A stretch of 64,000 nucleotides of DNA, taken from Tenebrio molitor. Lineage: Eukaryota; Arthropoda; Insecta; Coleoptera; Tenebrionidae. The notes beneath the pieces are model-generated. The model searched no databases. It was given only the letters and a program-made list of their open reading frames with translations, and had not been told where the DNA came from. The stretch's first letter is position 1. Each line of letters begins with the position of its first letter. The DNA lies in assembly GCF_963966145.1 (NCBI RefSeq), contig NC_091046.1, positions 10,540,001 through 10,604,000 on the forward strand, written 5' to 3'. Shown piece after piece: positions 23,051 to 34,398 of this stretch. The position numbers and the translations under genes are program-made.

Positions 23051-24127
23051 ACAGCAGAAAGCGTGAAAAATGCGTCGGCAGATCGTAGCTTATGCCTCTT
23101 AAAATACTACCTTTGATATAATAAACCATGAATGTTAGGCTGGGGAACACGTGTTGGTTGAGCCTTGCTGAATTTTGTTAGAATCTAGTTTCTTCATCCA
23201 TCTAACAGTACTAGTGTGGATTATCTTACTGGTGGATGATAAAGATCTCTATTAGGTATACATTTGAGTTTTATACGTTCACTCAAAATGTAAAGGGTAT
23301 AATAGATATTTTTGTATTAAGGGCATGAAGGAGGCGACGGAATTATAAGCAGGAGGCCCGAAGGGCCGAGGGATTATAAGACGCCAAAGGGCCAAAATCG
23401 CCGTTCACGCCCGAAATGCAAACATTATTTTTTGTAAAATCATTTAAATCCACCTTAAAGCTTTGAAAAAATAAGTGAAATGATTCGTTCTCAAAAATCA
23501 AGAGTTATGTTGTTGGTTGCCAACAAATAAAAAAGCTATTAAAATTTATTGTTGTTCTTTTAGGCCTTAGGGCGCAAAAGGCATTATTTACGCCCGCAAA
23601 TTACTGTATAAATGACTTCATTTTGATACGATTTTACAAAAACGATTTTTGGGTAAAGCTTTACATTTGAGTATTTCTATGACGTCATTAACGAGAAATT
23701 CAAGAAAATAGTTCTGAAAGGACATCAGTGCAACGAGGATTGAAATAAATTCGTTGTCAAGCAGGCCGTAGATTTCTTTCTTTTTTTCTAACGTAGGTCT
23801 TCTTTTTAGTTGACAAATTCGTGCATAACCTCATTTTGATCACATCTTCATGTGTTGTGATGAAAGACAAATTAAAGTTTTCGGGTCATTTCTTCAAACA
23901 ATTTGTGCAACTCGTATTGACAGTCGTCAGGTTCCACTCTTTTGTTCTATACTTTCTGTTTTACAAAATATTTGACAGCTGATGAAGCGACGCCGTACAA
24001 TAAAGGAAGCAAAAATGTAAAAGCAATCACCAGACCACTTGACCACACATATTTTTCAACACCCGTTAGGTACGTTATGCCCTTATTATGTCTGACAAAA
24101 TGATATTTAATATCTAGGTTCCACAAA
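23051..24127. other. Unassigned intronic stretch with GCCC-rich words
   Basis: 23320-23420 has iterated GAATTATAAG/GGATTATAAG and GGCCCGAAGGGCC words, and GCGCAAAAGGCATTATTTACGCCCG follows near 23570; possibly a decayed element with no visible ends. Otherwise nothing recognised. Confidence 0.25.
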
Positions 24128-24163
24128 AGTAGATGATAGTAGATAGTAGATAGTAGATAATAC
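24128..24163. repeat. Short 7-bp tandem repeat (TAGTAGA)n
   Basis: About three and a half copies of TAGTAGA with slight variation. Simple-sequence tract. Confidence 0.7.
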
Positions 24164-24711
24164 AAACTGACCCGTCCGAAGAATTTTACTGGAAATAAAT
24201 GACATAAATTTAAGGATTTTTTTTTCTTTACTCTCGAACTGTAATAACACCATCAACAAGAATAGTTTAGTTGCAAATGTACTAGAGTAAATATAGATTT
24301 AATTAGGAAGTTTGACATTTAATATTACTTGACATTTAAACCAAGATGTCTAAGTAGCAACAATAGGCTATAGGAGCCTCCAAAGATCTTTATAATATTG
24401 TTTGTTGTTTCTGGAAATTTCGGTATTTTATTTATTTTATAATTAGAAACGAATTACACCGATAATTTAGCATGGTACTAAAATTATCGAAAAATTATCG
24501 CTGTAATCATCTCCACCTTCCTAAAATTATCGCTGTAATTTTCTCCTCCTTCTTCGAATTTTGATAAACTCATTTTTGATCCACAGTAAAATTTTTATTG
24601 TTTTCAACTATGTTAACTTTTGAGTCATAAGAATACGTATAAATTAAAAAAATTTAGTAAAATTTGAAAATGAAATTTTCCTTCGTGGAATTGTCATGCC
24701 GAATAGAACTC

Positions 24712-24839
24712 GATGGTACGAAATTGCGGGAAATTTTTCTCCTCATTTTACTCGTATTTGTTTTTTAGACAATTAAATTGTCGTCGAAACAAATACTCGT
24801 ATGATGAGATCGAAAATTTCCGGCAATTTCGTACTATCT
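24712..24839. repeat. Foldback of 128 bp
   Basis: Left GGTACGAAATTGCGGGAAAT, then ACTCGTATTTGTTT. Right complemented AGTACGAAATTGCCGGAAAT, then ACGAGTATTTGTTT. The centre GACAATTAAATTGTC is itself palindromic, so the unit can form one long hairpin of about 58 bp per arm with mismatches. Confidence 0.8.
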
Positions 24840-24908
24840 AGTGATACTAATGAAAATCGCACGACACCTAAAAATAGCCAATAGAAAAACAGAATTCGGT
24901 GTCGTTTC

Positions 24909-25281
24909 TATCGCGCGTTCAAATGAAATCCTGGGCTGGGAAGGCGTTGGAAACCGTCAATTGTGCTTTTTTAAAGCGTAGATTAATTGAAGCATGTTGA
25001 CAGCTTGCCTAAAATTTAGAGCCAAAACATTTTTCTTTTTTTTTTCTTTTTTTGCAATGTTTTACATCAAAAATAGAATAACGTAACGATTCCTATTCTC
25101 GACTCAAATATCTAAGAGCACCCTTTGCTAAAAACAAACCTGTTCAATTATGTCCCGATTAAACATAAACATAAATGTCATTCGTGTCAAACGGCGGGAA
25201 ATTCAAACTTTACACTGTTCTAAACGGTTTAATTTTTCCAACGCCTACTCAGCCCAGGATTTCATTTGAAAGCCCGATATA
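24909..25281. mobile_element. TIR element with CCTGGGCTG arms
   Basis: About 373 bp. Left TTCAAATGAAATCCTGGGCT, then AAGGCGTTGGAAA; right complemented TTCAAATGAAATCCTGGGCT, then GTAGGCGTTGGAAA. Outer bases TATCG-GC on both sides. TIR about 40 bp, high identity. No coding sequence. Confidence 0.85.
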
Positions 25282-25504
25282 AGAATATAGAGATTTCCTA
25301 GAAATTTTTTGCACCTAGCTAACCCCACATGAAATTAATAAGTGGAAATTTTTTCAGCCAATCAAAATCATTTATTTATTAAAAATCTCATTTTTTTTCC
25401 GTTGTAAAGGATAATTCTGTTATACAACTTGATTTTTTTTGTCAGAAATTTATAATTTAAGAAGCATAATGTCAATGTCCGTGTCGTTTTGATTTTCTTA
25501 CCGA

Positions 25505-25625
25505 ATATGCCCTCGTGCATTGATTAATATCCGGAAATTTTTTCGAATGCATTTCCAAAACGTATTACTTAGCCCGAGTGGAACACGAGGAGAAATAATC
25601 AATGCACTTGGGATATTTATTATAA
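25505..25625. repeat. Imperfect inverted repeat around GTGCATTGATTA
   Basis: CCTCGTGCATTGATTAATAT (25511) faces ATAATCAATGCACTTGGGAT (25595), and GCCCGAGTGGAACACGAGG lies between. The word CTTGGGATATTTATTATA recurs at 61663, next to a family A MITE. Probable short foldback repeat. Confidence 0.5.
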
Positions 25626-25668
25626 GTGAAAATGTATTTTACTAACTCATTTCTTATGCACTTTAATA

Positions 25669-26139
25669 CAGGGTGTTTCTGAAATAGGTGCATTAATTTT
25701 AACTGGTAATAGAACTCGTCAAAAGGAACAACTTTTCTATCTACCATTTTGCCGAAAAACGATGTTTAATTCAAAAAAAAAAAATTGGAGAGATTTTGCA
25801 CTAAAATAGCCCCACGCTACTAAATACTGCAATGGCTAATTGAGATCAGCGCTAATATGAAAAAAACATCCATTTTCATTCAGAAAACGTGTTTTAACGC
25901 CGAAATCGAAAATCAAATAAATCTACCCGTATAGCAAAAAATTCACTTCGTAAGAATCTGGTTGTTTCACGTTTTTAGGTAGCTTAGTTTTGGAGATATG
26001 AACGGTTTTAGGAAAATTTTTCCTATTTTTTTAAGCCATTACGCAACGTTTTTCGCCAAAATGGCAGAGAGAAAAGTTGTTCCTTTTGATGAGTTCTATT
26101 ACCAGTTAAAATTAATGCACCTATTTCAGAAACACCCTG
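25669..26139. mobile_element. MITE sharing ends with the 14.2-kb frame-carrying element
   Basis: 471 bp flanked by TA. Ends CAGGGTGTTTCTGAAATAGG on both strands. TIRs of about 100 bp cover TTAATTTTAACTGGTAATAG and AAAAGGAACAACTTTTCT. It lacks the tandem-repeat reading frame of the 1295-bp relative. Confidence 0.9.
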
Positions 26140-27862
26140 TATATCGGTAGTTCATTAAAAATTTAAAAATCGAGATTTCGGAACAGAAACACCTGTTTAC
26201 AGGGAGTCATATAAAAATACCCACATTTTTTTCTTATTAAAAATTGGTAACTTTTTCCTTCATTATAGCACGTTATCCGCCGGAAATGCAATATTTTGTC
26301 TTTAGTATCTCTAGTGTCATTAAGTTTTCTCTGCCTGAATGACATACTCGTAAAAACTCCTGCGATGACTATGGAGACAGCGCAGTCAGTCCGAAAGTGC
26401 TTAAAAAAAAAATAGTTTACATATTTATTTAATAGACTTCAAAACTGATAAATAAAATATTGATGATAAAAAGAAACATTTGCAATATCTACCATAGCTT
26501 GTTACAGACATCTGTATTTAATTGGCACCAACAGGAAGAAAAGAGATTCCGGATGGTTGCAATAACCTTTTGTGTCAGTTTTAATGACCAAATTAACAAC
26601 ATTTATTGAATATACAGTGTTGTACAAGTGGGTTACCTGACAGACAGATGTTATTGCCGCATATTAATAGGAGAAAAATGCATTCATCGGACGTACTAGT
26701 GCCCCATTTTCTAGTCGTGAAACTGATTTTTTTGCAATAATTTAGTTTAGAGCCAGCAAGTGTTACGATCCGCGGCAAATAAATTTCGATTAAAAAAAGA
26801 TGCTCAGCAACTCATAGCTTCTGAACACAATGTGAAGAATCCGAGAGGAATTTCGAAGTCCATTTATCATACGAGTCCAAGACGGCGGCTTTCCCGTTTG
26901 CTCCTTATCTTCCGTCGACTTAAGCATTAAAGTCCCTCATTTTGGGAAGAACGTGTAAAACAAGCCGATTTATACATCTACCCTTTGACCGAGCGGGGCG
27001 TTTTTCGAATTTACATGAACCACACATCTCATAAATTATCCATTCGTCAATATTAATATGAAAACTGTTTGTGTGTCCGCCTTAATTTACATAGTTATTA
27101 GAAAAATGAAAAGTTACGATCCCTCGTCTTTAACAGATCCGATGGCATTAATCACGGTAATAGAAAAATGAAATGAAAGTGTTACTTTAATGATGTTTGT
27201 GTATTGATAAAGAAGGGAACATCTCCATAAGGTACGGGGCCCGCAATTCCCTGGAATTTTTCCGGTGTTAACTAGCATGACGTATGGTGTCGATTTATAC
27301 CTATCACAGAACCAATTACCGGAGATGTTTCTGATAATAGTTGAGATTAATAACTTTATTTGTAAAACGTTGTGTGCCTCGTATTACACGCACTTCCAAA
27401 AGTTTTTTGATGTATGGGCGGTATTTTTCATTAAGGCGGCTACTTGGATCTAGTAGGCGCTAGGCGATCGCTAATATGCATATAAATGAAAATGCTAAAT
27501 TTGTTATTTTTTACAAATCGTAATATTTCTTTGTCGGTACGGCGGTGTCGCCTCTTCTACGCGAGCCGACACTGGAACTCCACCAAGAATTATTATTAAT
27601 TGTGGAAAAATATTTTAGGAAGCGTTATCATGGGACAATCTCCGCATTTGTATAAAAGTTACATTATTTTATTGGGCAGGGTGGTCCGACGCTTGAGGAC
27701 ACAATTTTTTCAGGTCTGTAAATTTGGTTTTCTATTTTAAGCAACCAATAAGATATTGCGCAATGAAACATTACCTAAAAACCCCGTTGGTTTGATTTTT
27801 ATTTTTTTGTACGTTTTTTAAATAATTGTTTTGTTATAGGTATCTACCTAATGTGTTTATAT
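26140..27862. promoter_or_regulatory. Single-copy intronic DNA, candidate regulatory block at 26880-27320
   Basis: 26880-27320 is GC-richer and non-repetitive (CCCTTTGACCGAGCGGGGCG, ACAGATCCGATGGCATTAAT) and could hold enhancers. 27430-27640 has a second GC-richer patch (GTACGGCGGTGTCGCCTCTT). The remainder is AT-rich with nothing recognised. Confidence 0.3.
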
Positions 27863-28070
27863 CCGGTGTTCATTAAAACTTCTTCTCAAAGTTGGAGTTG
27901 AAGGGTCGATTGTGAACGCACAACTCGTCAGCCTGCAGAATAAAAACACAAACAACGCAAAAAGTGAGGTTAGATTTAAACAGCTGATCCGTGATGTGAT
28001 GTGTAATCCGTGATACGTTCACAATCGACTATTCAAGGCCAACTTTGAGGAGGAATTTAAATGAACACCG
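27863..28070. mobile_element. MITE family B, copy 2
   Basis: CGGTGTTCATTAAAACTTCT at the left, AGGAATTTAAATGAACACCG at the right, with GGGTCGATTGTGAACGCAC inside the left arm and TACGTTCACAATCGACT inside the right. It belongs to the subfamily whose ends read GGTGTTCATTTAAAT rather than GGTGTTTTTTTT. Confidence 0.85.
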
Positions 28071-28201
28071 AAATTTATTATAAAAGTGTCCACAAACTGG
28101 CACGTTTCGAATTGGCTATGGCTTGTCGTTATTTGATTTACATAACCTAAAATTAAACTTATGAAACGAACAAAACGTCGACTACATCTTAAATAGACAT
28201 A

Positions 28202-28590
28202 CAGTCTATTTTTTAATCAAAGAACCACAACACCGCAATTTACACCCAAAATAGAGCTGACAACATTGTACACTTTTGACATAGGGTGAAAAATCTCATC
28301 ATATAAAAATTGAGGTTATTAGAGATATTAGTAGCGCAGCATGTTAATAAAGTTAATAACAACTAATAACAACTAATTTGAGAGTTTAATAAATGTCTTA
28401 CTTTGCGAGGCATTTTTAATAACACGTTCAAATTTTAATTGGGAGTTTGCGTACTTGCAAGGACATTAAAAATGACAGACGTTGACTGGAATAGCCAATA
28501 GATATCATTAAATTCCCTACATTTAGTAAAATTTTATGTTTGCAAACCTAAATCAACAGGTCGTGGTTCTTTAATTAAAAAACAGACTAT
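28202..28590. mobile_element. TIR element, CAGTCTATTTTTTAAT ends
   Basis: About 389 bp. Left CAGTCTATTTTTTAATCAAA, then GAACCACAAC; right complemented TAGTCTGTTTTTTAATTAAA, then GAACCACGAC. TIR about 31 bp. No coding sequence. Confidence 0.85.
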
Positions 28591-28789
28591 ATGTACGTTC
28601 AAAAATGCCCAGAACACGAATTAATTTCGGAAAATTAGTTATTTACGAGGAGGTATTGATACATTGGTCATTTCTAATAATAATAAACAACAGCAAATGC
28701 CATTATCATGGTAATTAAGTATAAATGATGTGTCCTTTTTTAATTTTAGTTTCTTTACAAAGCCATCTCGGTTTGAATTTTAAATTTTG

Positions 28790-29490
28790 ACAAAATGAAG
28801 CAGCGTTCGGTCACCAAGTGCCAAAGAAATTATTGCTAATATGTTGAACACATTATCAGATCATTGTCTTTCTTCTTTTACTGTCAAAACAAGACGATCA
28901 GAGAACTGGAAGAACGATAGGCAACATTGATGACATAATAATGAAAAATCGATGAATCGTTATAAAACAATTGTCAGGGACTGGACATCTCATATAAACG
29001 CGTTTTCCATATCATTGTATTAACCATGAATAGGGTGTGAGAGAATTATCAGCAAGATACCCCAATACCTGAATGCTGATCAACAGCGAATGAGGGTGAT
29101 CCAGCAGCCAATTTGAAAATAGTTAGACCGCATAACTACAATACCCTGATACCCTGAAAGCCAAAGAAATGCTAAAATAATAGAAACATGATGATTCTTG
29201 GCCCAACAAATTTTGCGAGCAGAAGATTTACCGAAAAAGTAGGTACTCACCTCCAAAATGGATGAGCGGAGTTTATTATTGTTCTGTGTTAAGGAAACTT
29301 CAAGCCAAAATTGTGAGAAACACCTCATGGAAAACTTTCTAGAGTTATGTTTGCAAGACTGCACCTGGTTGTTGCCCTTCAAAAATACAATGAAATCGGT
29401 TTAAAAATAACCAATCATCCGGCATATTCTCCTGACTTGGCCCCTTTGAATTATTATCAATTTTCAAGACTTAAACAAGTATTAAATGGA
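28790..29490 (+). pseudogene. Decayed mariner transposase
   Basis: Plus-strand translation in shifting frames gives, in order: RTGRTIGNIDDIIMKNR, then IVIKQLSGTGHLI (N-terminal helix-turn-helix region); LNADQQRMRVIQQ (mariner linker, LTPEQK-RR type); YPESQRNAKIIE (the PES-x-QQS-x-W region); then ARLHLVVALQKYNEIG and ITNHPAYSPDLAPLNYYQFS, the mariner HPPYSPDLAPSDYHLF block. Stops and frameshifts are frequent, including TAA right after KQVLNG. TIRs were not found. Fragments of the same family are at 4150 and 35145. Confidence 0.8.
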
Positions 29491-29530
29491 TAAAGACCTA
29501 CATCAAGAGATGTGGTAATCGATTCTTTAA

Positions 29531-30413
29531 GCCCCCCATACACGCTCCGGAAGTCCTTAGAGGTAAAACCTGGACTTCGGGAATGCCTGAATGAAGTTTC
29601 CGCCACGGATTTTTTTATCTACAAGTGCAAACGATTTTAGATAATTTCTACGATGAAGCATTTAGATAGTTTGCAATTGATGTGATTGCGATGTGATTAC
29701 ACATTTGACCAAAATTTGGGAATAATGAAAAACTCCGTTAACCTAGCGGACATTAATTTGGTGTTTCTCTCAATTTGAAATTTGCAACGTCAAATTCATT
29801 AATTTAATTATTCCCTGATTTTAATTGAAATTCCCAAAAATGTGGAACGAGTGTTTTATTGCAACGTTTTTCTCCATGAACTTTTGTTAGCCTACCCTTG
29901 TACCTGTGTTCATCCAACGGATGCGTTCAATTTAAAAGAAGCTGGGTAATAGTAATTTATTATACGGTTTTATAAAACACCATTTTGTCGCACACGTTTT
30001 AAACAAACAAGTGCGAAAAAATGGCTTATAAAACGAGTATAGTACAATATTTTTTCTATTTTGCCCATTAAATTTAAAAAAAGTTCAAAACATAATGCTA
30101 GGAAAATTATATTTGCCAAATATAAGGGTTGGTAACGCTGGTAAATAGACGAACAATTGTAAGTTTTGAATTTAAAGTGTTGTGAAGTGCAGTGATCACG
30201 TAGCAACAACTCACTATGAGTCACTGCCAACATTAAAAATTTAAGTAGATGTTCCTGAAACCTGAAACGCGTATCGAAAAGAGCTCCTTTTCGAAACCCC
30301 TTTGAGTGTTATACCTACTGACGTTTGGGACTGCAAACTCCCGAAATACGGAAGGCCATGACTGCACAGTTTTTCCTCTGAGGAGTTCCGGGGCGTGTAT
30401 GGGGGGCATTGGA
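29531..30413. repeat. Inverted pair with GCCCCCCATACACGC ends
   Basis: GCCCCCCATACACGCTCCGG (29531) faces the complement of GCCCCCCATACACGCCCCGG (right end), and both arms run on into AGTCCTTAGAGGTAAAA or ACTCCTCAGAGGAAAAA. About 880 bp apart. Modules from both arms recur side by side at 35230-35340, next to another mariner fragment, so this may be the outer part of a composite element. No coding sequence inside. Confidence 0.6.
29948..30051. repeat. Palindromic repeat of the TATTATACGAG family
   Basis: Left AATAGTAATTTATTATACGG, then TTTTATAAAACACCATTTTG and CGCAC; the right arm, complemented, has ACTATACTCGTTTTATAAGC, CATTTTTTCGCAC. Same family as the foldbacks at 46570 and 47221. It sits within the inverted pair above. 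Confidence 0.65.
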
Positions 30414-30599
30414 GACCTAGTTTTCGATTTTTTTTTCTAATGGGTTAGACTTACGTAATGACCGTTGCGTTAAGTTTATAGGTTTGATGGGTGATGATGT
30501 TGAATAAAATAATATTATTTCGTAAATACATATTTAGTTTTCTTTTCACTAGGCTAGAGACTTATCAATACCTATGATAATAATAATAATCTAATAAAA

Positions 30600-30752
30600 C
30601 ATAAATAATAAAACACAACACAACAAAGGCAAAATGTGAAGGCGAGACGCCGGTAATTATGTTTTAGCACTGCACTATTACTTGATAGTAATATCCGTAA
30701 TAAATAGTGTATGTACTCCGGCAAAATTGCCGTGCCGCGGAGTGGTGGAGAG
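30600..30752 (+). repeat. Non-LTR retrotransposon 3' end, copy 3
   Basis: Contains GGCGAGACGCCGGTAATTAT and AGTAATATCCGTAATAAATA and ends GGCAAAATTGCCGTGCCGCG plus GAGTGGTGG. This is the reverse complement of 12206-12340 and 55815-55945, so the element lies in the opposite orientation here. Only about 150 bp of 3' sequence remain, and it is more diverged than the other two copies. Confidence 0.75.
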
Positions 30753-30870
30753 ATATAAACTAATTTTAAGGAACTGTAAATTTCATTATCAGGATATTGA
30801 GAGTATGGTTTAGAAAAGCAGAACCATATTTTTTCTAAAGCGTTTTTCAAACTTTCATTACTTTAAATAA

Positions 30871-31104
30871 CGGGTGACTATTAAAATTTTCACTTAGTAT
30901 TGGCTATGGATCATTCTTTGTTTTCCGTTGCACCTTTGACACTGACAAGTTTGACATTTCAATAAATGTTTTTTCTCTTAATTTGGTTATGTTTCAATTG
31001 TACTGACTGACATTTGTCGTTCGTTCTTGCGTGTGTCTAAAGTAACAAAAAAAATAAAAACTCGTTCAAAGCCAACTCCAAGTGAAAATTTTAATAGTCA
31101 CCCG
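30871..31104. mobile_element. MITE, CGGGTGACTATTAAAATTTT ends
   Basis: 234 bp. Left CGGGTGACTATTAAAATTTT, then CACTTAGTATTGGCT; right complemented CGGGTGACTATTAAAATTTT, then CACTTGGAGTTGGCT. TIR about 36 bp, high identity. Confidence 0.9.
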
Positions 31105-31358
31105 TTAGTACTAAATGTGCATCGAGTTTTAAAAGACTTCCAAAGGATTCCACTGCGTTGATGATTTTGTTATCTGAATTTTATTTAGAGCACTTGCAAA
31201 ATTAAGTTCTTTTGACGTTTCCCTGATGCTTGGAAGAAAGGGTAAACATCCATGTTAACATTTCAGAATTTCTACAGAATTGAATTTTAATTGAATTTTA
31301 TTAATGTATTATTAAATTTAATTTGAGAATTGTACTAAATTGATATTATTTTATTATA

Positions 31359-31796
31359 CAGGGTGAAATTGAAATGCATCATAATATGTAAACTACGGTA
31401 TCTTCAATAAGTGAAAAAACCGAAAATATGGATAAACGTTTTAAACTCATAAAGTCCAATTTAACTTAATTCTATCCCACACGAGACGCTTCTGGAAGGT
31501 CTAATAAATTGAAAAATGAATACTAGTAGCAAAACGCTTTAAAAACAGAGATTTATAAAACCTTATTATGAATGAAATAGCTGAAGAACACTTTAAATAC
31601 AAGAATACAAGAATGAAAACGAAAAACTTTTTACACCTTTTTTGCGTTGCACTCGATAACTTTTTAATCTATTCTTCTTAACGTGACGTCAGTGGCGTAC
31701 GCAACTTTTATGCTTAAACTGCCCTTATGCGGAGTTATAACGGAAAACCGAAGATCCTGGAGTTTTAATATTCTGATGTATATCGATTTCACCCTT
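31359..31796. mobile_element. TIR element, GGGTGAAATTGAAATGCATC ends
   Basis: 438 bp flanked by TA. Left CAGGGTGAAATTGAAATGCA; right complemented AAGGGTGAAATCGATATACA. Imperfect TIRs of about 50 bp also share AATATGTAAACT/AATATTAAAACT and ATCTTC. No coding sequence. Confidence 0.8.
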
Positions 31797-33147
31797 TATA
31801 TTGTATAATATTTTGCCTAAATAGCTGAATACCCTTAGATTTATATTAAACAAAATTAATATTTCTGCATCTAACTTGCAATTTTACACATACATACTCG
31901 TACTTTAGCTTGTAAGAGATATTTATTTACTCCATGAAACATTGTAAACCTGTAATTTTAATTGGTTCGTTGTGAAAAATTAATCATTTTATGTCTTTGC
32001 ATCTTTTCACCTCCCAGGTTTAGAACTTGTTAAGTGACCGCATCAGAGTGTATTTGCTTGCAAGTCCTTCTGGAGCGCAATAATTAGGTAGTTTAGTTGC
32101 AGTGGAGGCAACAAAGTTGAATTCAAATGACACACCCCGTTAATAGGTTTACAAACTGAGAAGGATCAATCAATAATATATCGGCTGCAGTGTGACATAT
32201 GCAAATTGAACACGTCTGGCTTAGACATTGCAGCAGCAATACCAAATCTGATTCAGACAATGCTGTTATTCTCCCACGGTAACTCAAACATAAAAAGTTA
32301 AATTTAGTGCAATTAAGATGCCAAAGTAAAAAATTATCATAGAGATAATCACAATTGAACTAAAATGAACACCGTTTTGTTAATTAAGCTAACAGCATGT
32401 TTAATATTAAAACTACATAGAATTAAATTAGGCAACCAAGTGAAAAATTTATTAGTTTGAATGATTTACTTAATTAAAGTGTATTTGGCATTTCCTGTTC
32501 CGAAAGCATTAATTTTCCAAAATCGCTTGCGCAGACAAACTTTAAATTAAAATATTTTTACGCTTTTAATTTGTTTCTGTATCTGTTACCAATGTAATGC
32601 ACTAAAGATCCCATATTTACCTTAATCGTTACTAGACATGGTAACAAGCTTTACAAAAGTAGCTGTTTTGATCAAGTTTCCACCACTAGATTCATCCGGA
32701 TGCCCATGCCTTTTGATCAGTGCGGTAATTAAATTTGAATAAACCTTCATAGAATGCGACTAGATGAGAAATGAACACGCCAAGTTAATGGATTGTTAAA
32801 TACTTCTTTAAAATTGTATCGGAATTGTTTGTAGGTATACGAAACGCCTTCTCACTCAAAAGACTGTTATAGGTCGATTTAGCAATATTCCTTTGAATTT
32901 AAATCACTCCATATCTGATTCGTTCTAATGTAGGTGCCGCACTGCCACAAGTTTTGAACATACTTTATTCGAAATTTTTCACACGTAAACTAGATACCAT
33001 AACAGTTGTATACAGCGGTAAACATTATTGTTGATTGATTTTTTTTTGCCTCTACTACGGCCTCTACCTATTCCAACACTGTGCAATGTGCATCTCTCGG
33101 CAAGCTAAAGAAATATTAGGTTTGACCATACAAGCTTTATCCTAATA
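31797..33147. other. Unassigned intronic stretch
   Basis: Nothing recognised. 32000-32280 is slightly GC-richer and single-copy. Confidence 0.3.
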
Positions 33148-33473
33148 TCGAATGTTCAATTGAAAAGTTCATCAAGGAGCCTTGAATTTTTCACAACATT
33201 GTGAAGTATGTCTCTTAGAAGATCAGTGATAAAAGTTAGTTTAGGACCACGTTAAGAAGTCACATTTTTGACTAAATTTATTTTATATGTATGTAATGTG
33301 AATACTAGGTTATCAAAAAGGTTTATAATTACAGCAGGACATGTGTCTGGCTACATGTTTGGTAACATTGAATACAAAACCTCTTAATTTGACGAAAGTT
33401 ATCCTTTTTCCCTCTATCTTTTTTCATCAAAAAGTCATAGCCAACTTTATGAACTTTTCATTTGAACACCCGT
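33148..33473. mobile_element. Possible TIR element, TGTTCAATTGAAAAGTTCAT ends
   Basis: About 326 bp. Left CGAATGTTCAATTGAAAAGT, then TCATCAAGGAGCC; right complemented CGGGTGTTCAAATGAAAAGT, then TCATAAAGTTGGC. TIR about 33 bp with several mismatches. Confidence 0.6.
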
Positions 33474-34234
33474 TATTTCAGTAATATTTTTATATTCGTG
33501 AAGAATCCCTTATTTATGATTCACGATGAAGCTACAAAATGTTCAAGTAAAATATTAATTCGTTAATGAATTAATAAATAACAATTCGGTCTCTAGAGTA
33601 GTTGCATGTTTCAGAAAAAAAACATGAACACGACAGCAATACTGATCATGATCAAGGTTGAAACAGAACCGTAATTTAACTATAAACTTGTGAACAAAAT
33701 TTCAATACAAATTTGAAAAAAATTAGCCATATTCAGTTAATTAATTAATTCCCATCGAACTTAAATTGCCTACCGACGAATTAGATTTTAAGTAGACATA
33801 CTCATTTGTCAACATACATTTATTTTTTCGATAAACAAATTTTTTTTCATAAGAATTCGGAGAAATTGTAAAGACTGATGGTCTCAAATTGTCCGTATCC
33901 CTTCGCTTTCATACAGGGTGATTTATAATAGGTTTAAAAAACTTTGACATCGTGTTCGGGAAGTCATTTTAAGAAAAAAATGTCATATGAATATAGGTCC
34001 TATTTTGTTTATTTATAGAACTACATCAGATTTAAATTTTATTGAAATAATTATGAAAGTACAACTTGAAAATCTAATGCCCATGGAAATAAACAACATA
34101 ATTTGTAAAATAATTAGGTATAGCAATGAAACAATTGAAAAATATTGGTGTTTTTCTGTTTCGTAATTGGCACTGACCGGATGTTTTAACCCTGACATGA
34201 CATTAAAAAAAATTAGGTTATGTAGGGTATGCTT
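33474..34234. other. Unassigned; orphan MITE-like end at 33914
   Basis: TACAGGGTGATTTATAATAG (33914) looks like a TA-flanked TIR start, but no partner was found. Otherwise nothing recognised. Confidence 0.3.
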
Positions 34235-34398
34235 ATGCCACTTATGCTATTACAAAAATGACCCTTTGATGGTAAACGTCAAAATCGCCTGTCAACTCTG
34301 TCAAAGCTGACAACCGGAAATGCGTTTAGATTACAGTGGTACCAAAATCATTCAAATTTTCATTGTTACCAACAGATTCAGTCATTCTTGATCACGTT
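34235..34398 (-). repeat. GATCAAGAATGACTGAATC-family repeat, copy 2
   Basis: The reverse complement starts ACGTGATCAAGAATGACTGA and follows the copy at 13662 through GTTGGTAACAATGAAA and TTTACCATCAAAGG, with about 60 extra internal bases (CGCATTTCCGGTTGTCAGC) that are missing there. The outer end resembles the MITE at 19603. Confidence 0.65.

Noticed and set aside
29080..29382. 100-codon minus-strand frame over the mariner relic
   Set aside because: Antisense shadow; the plus strand carries the mariner motifs.
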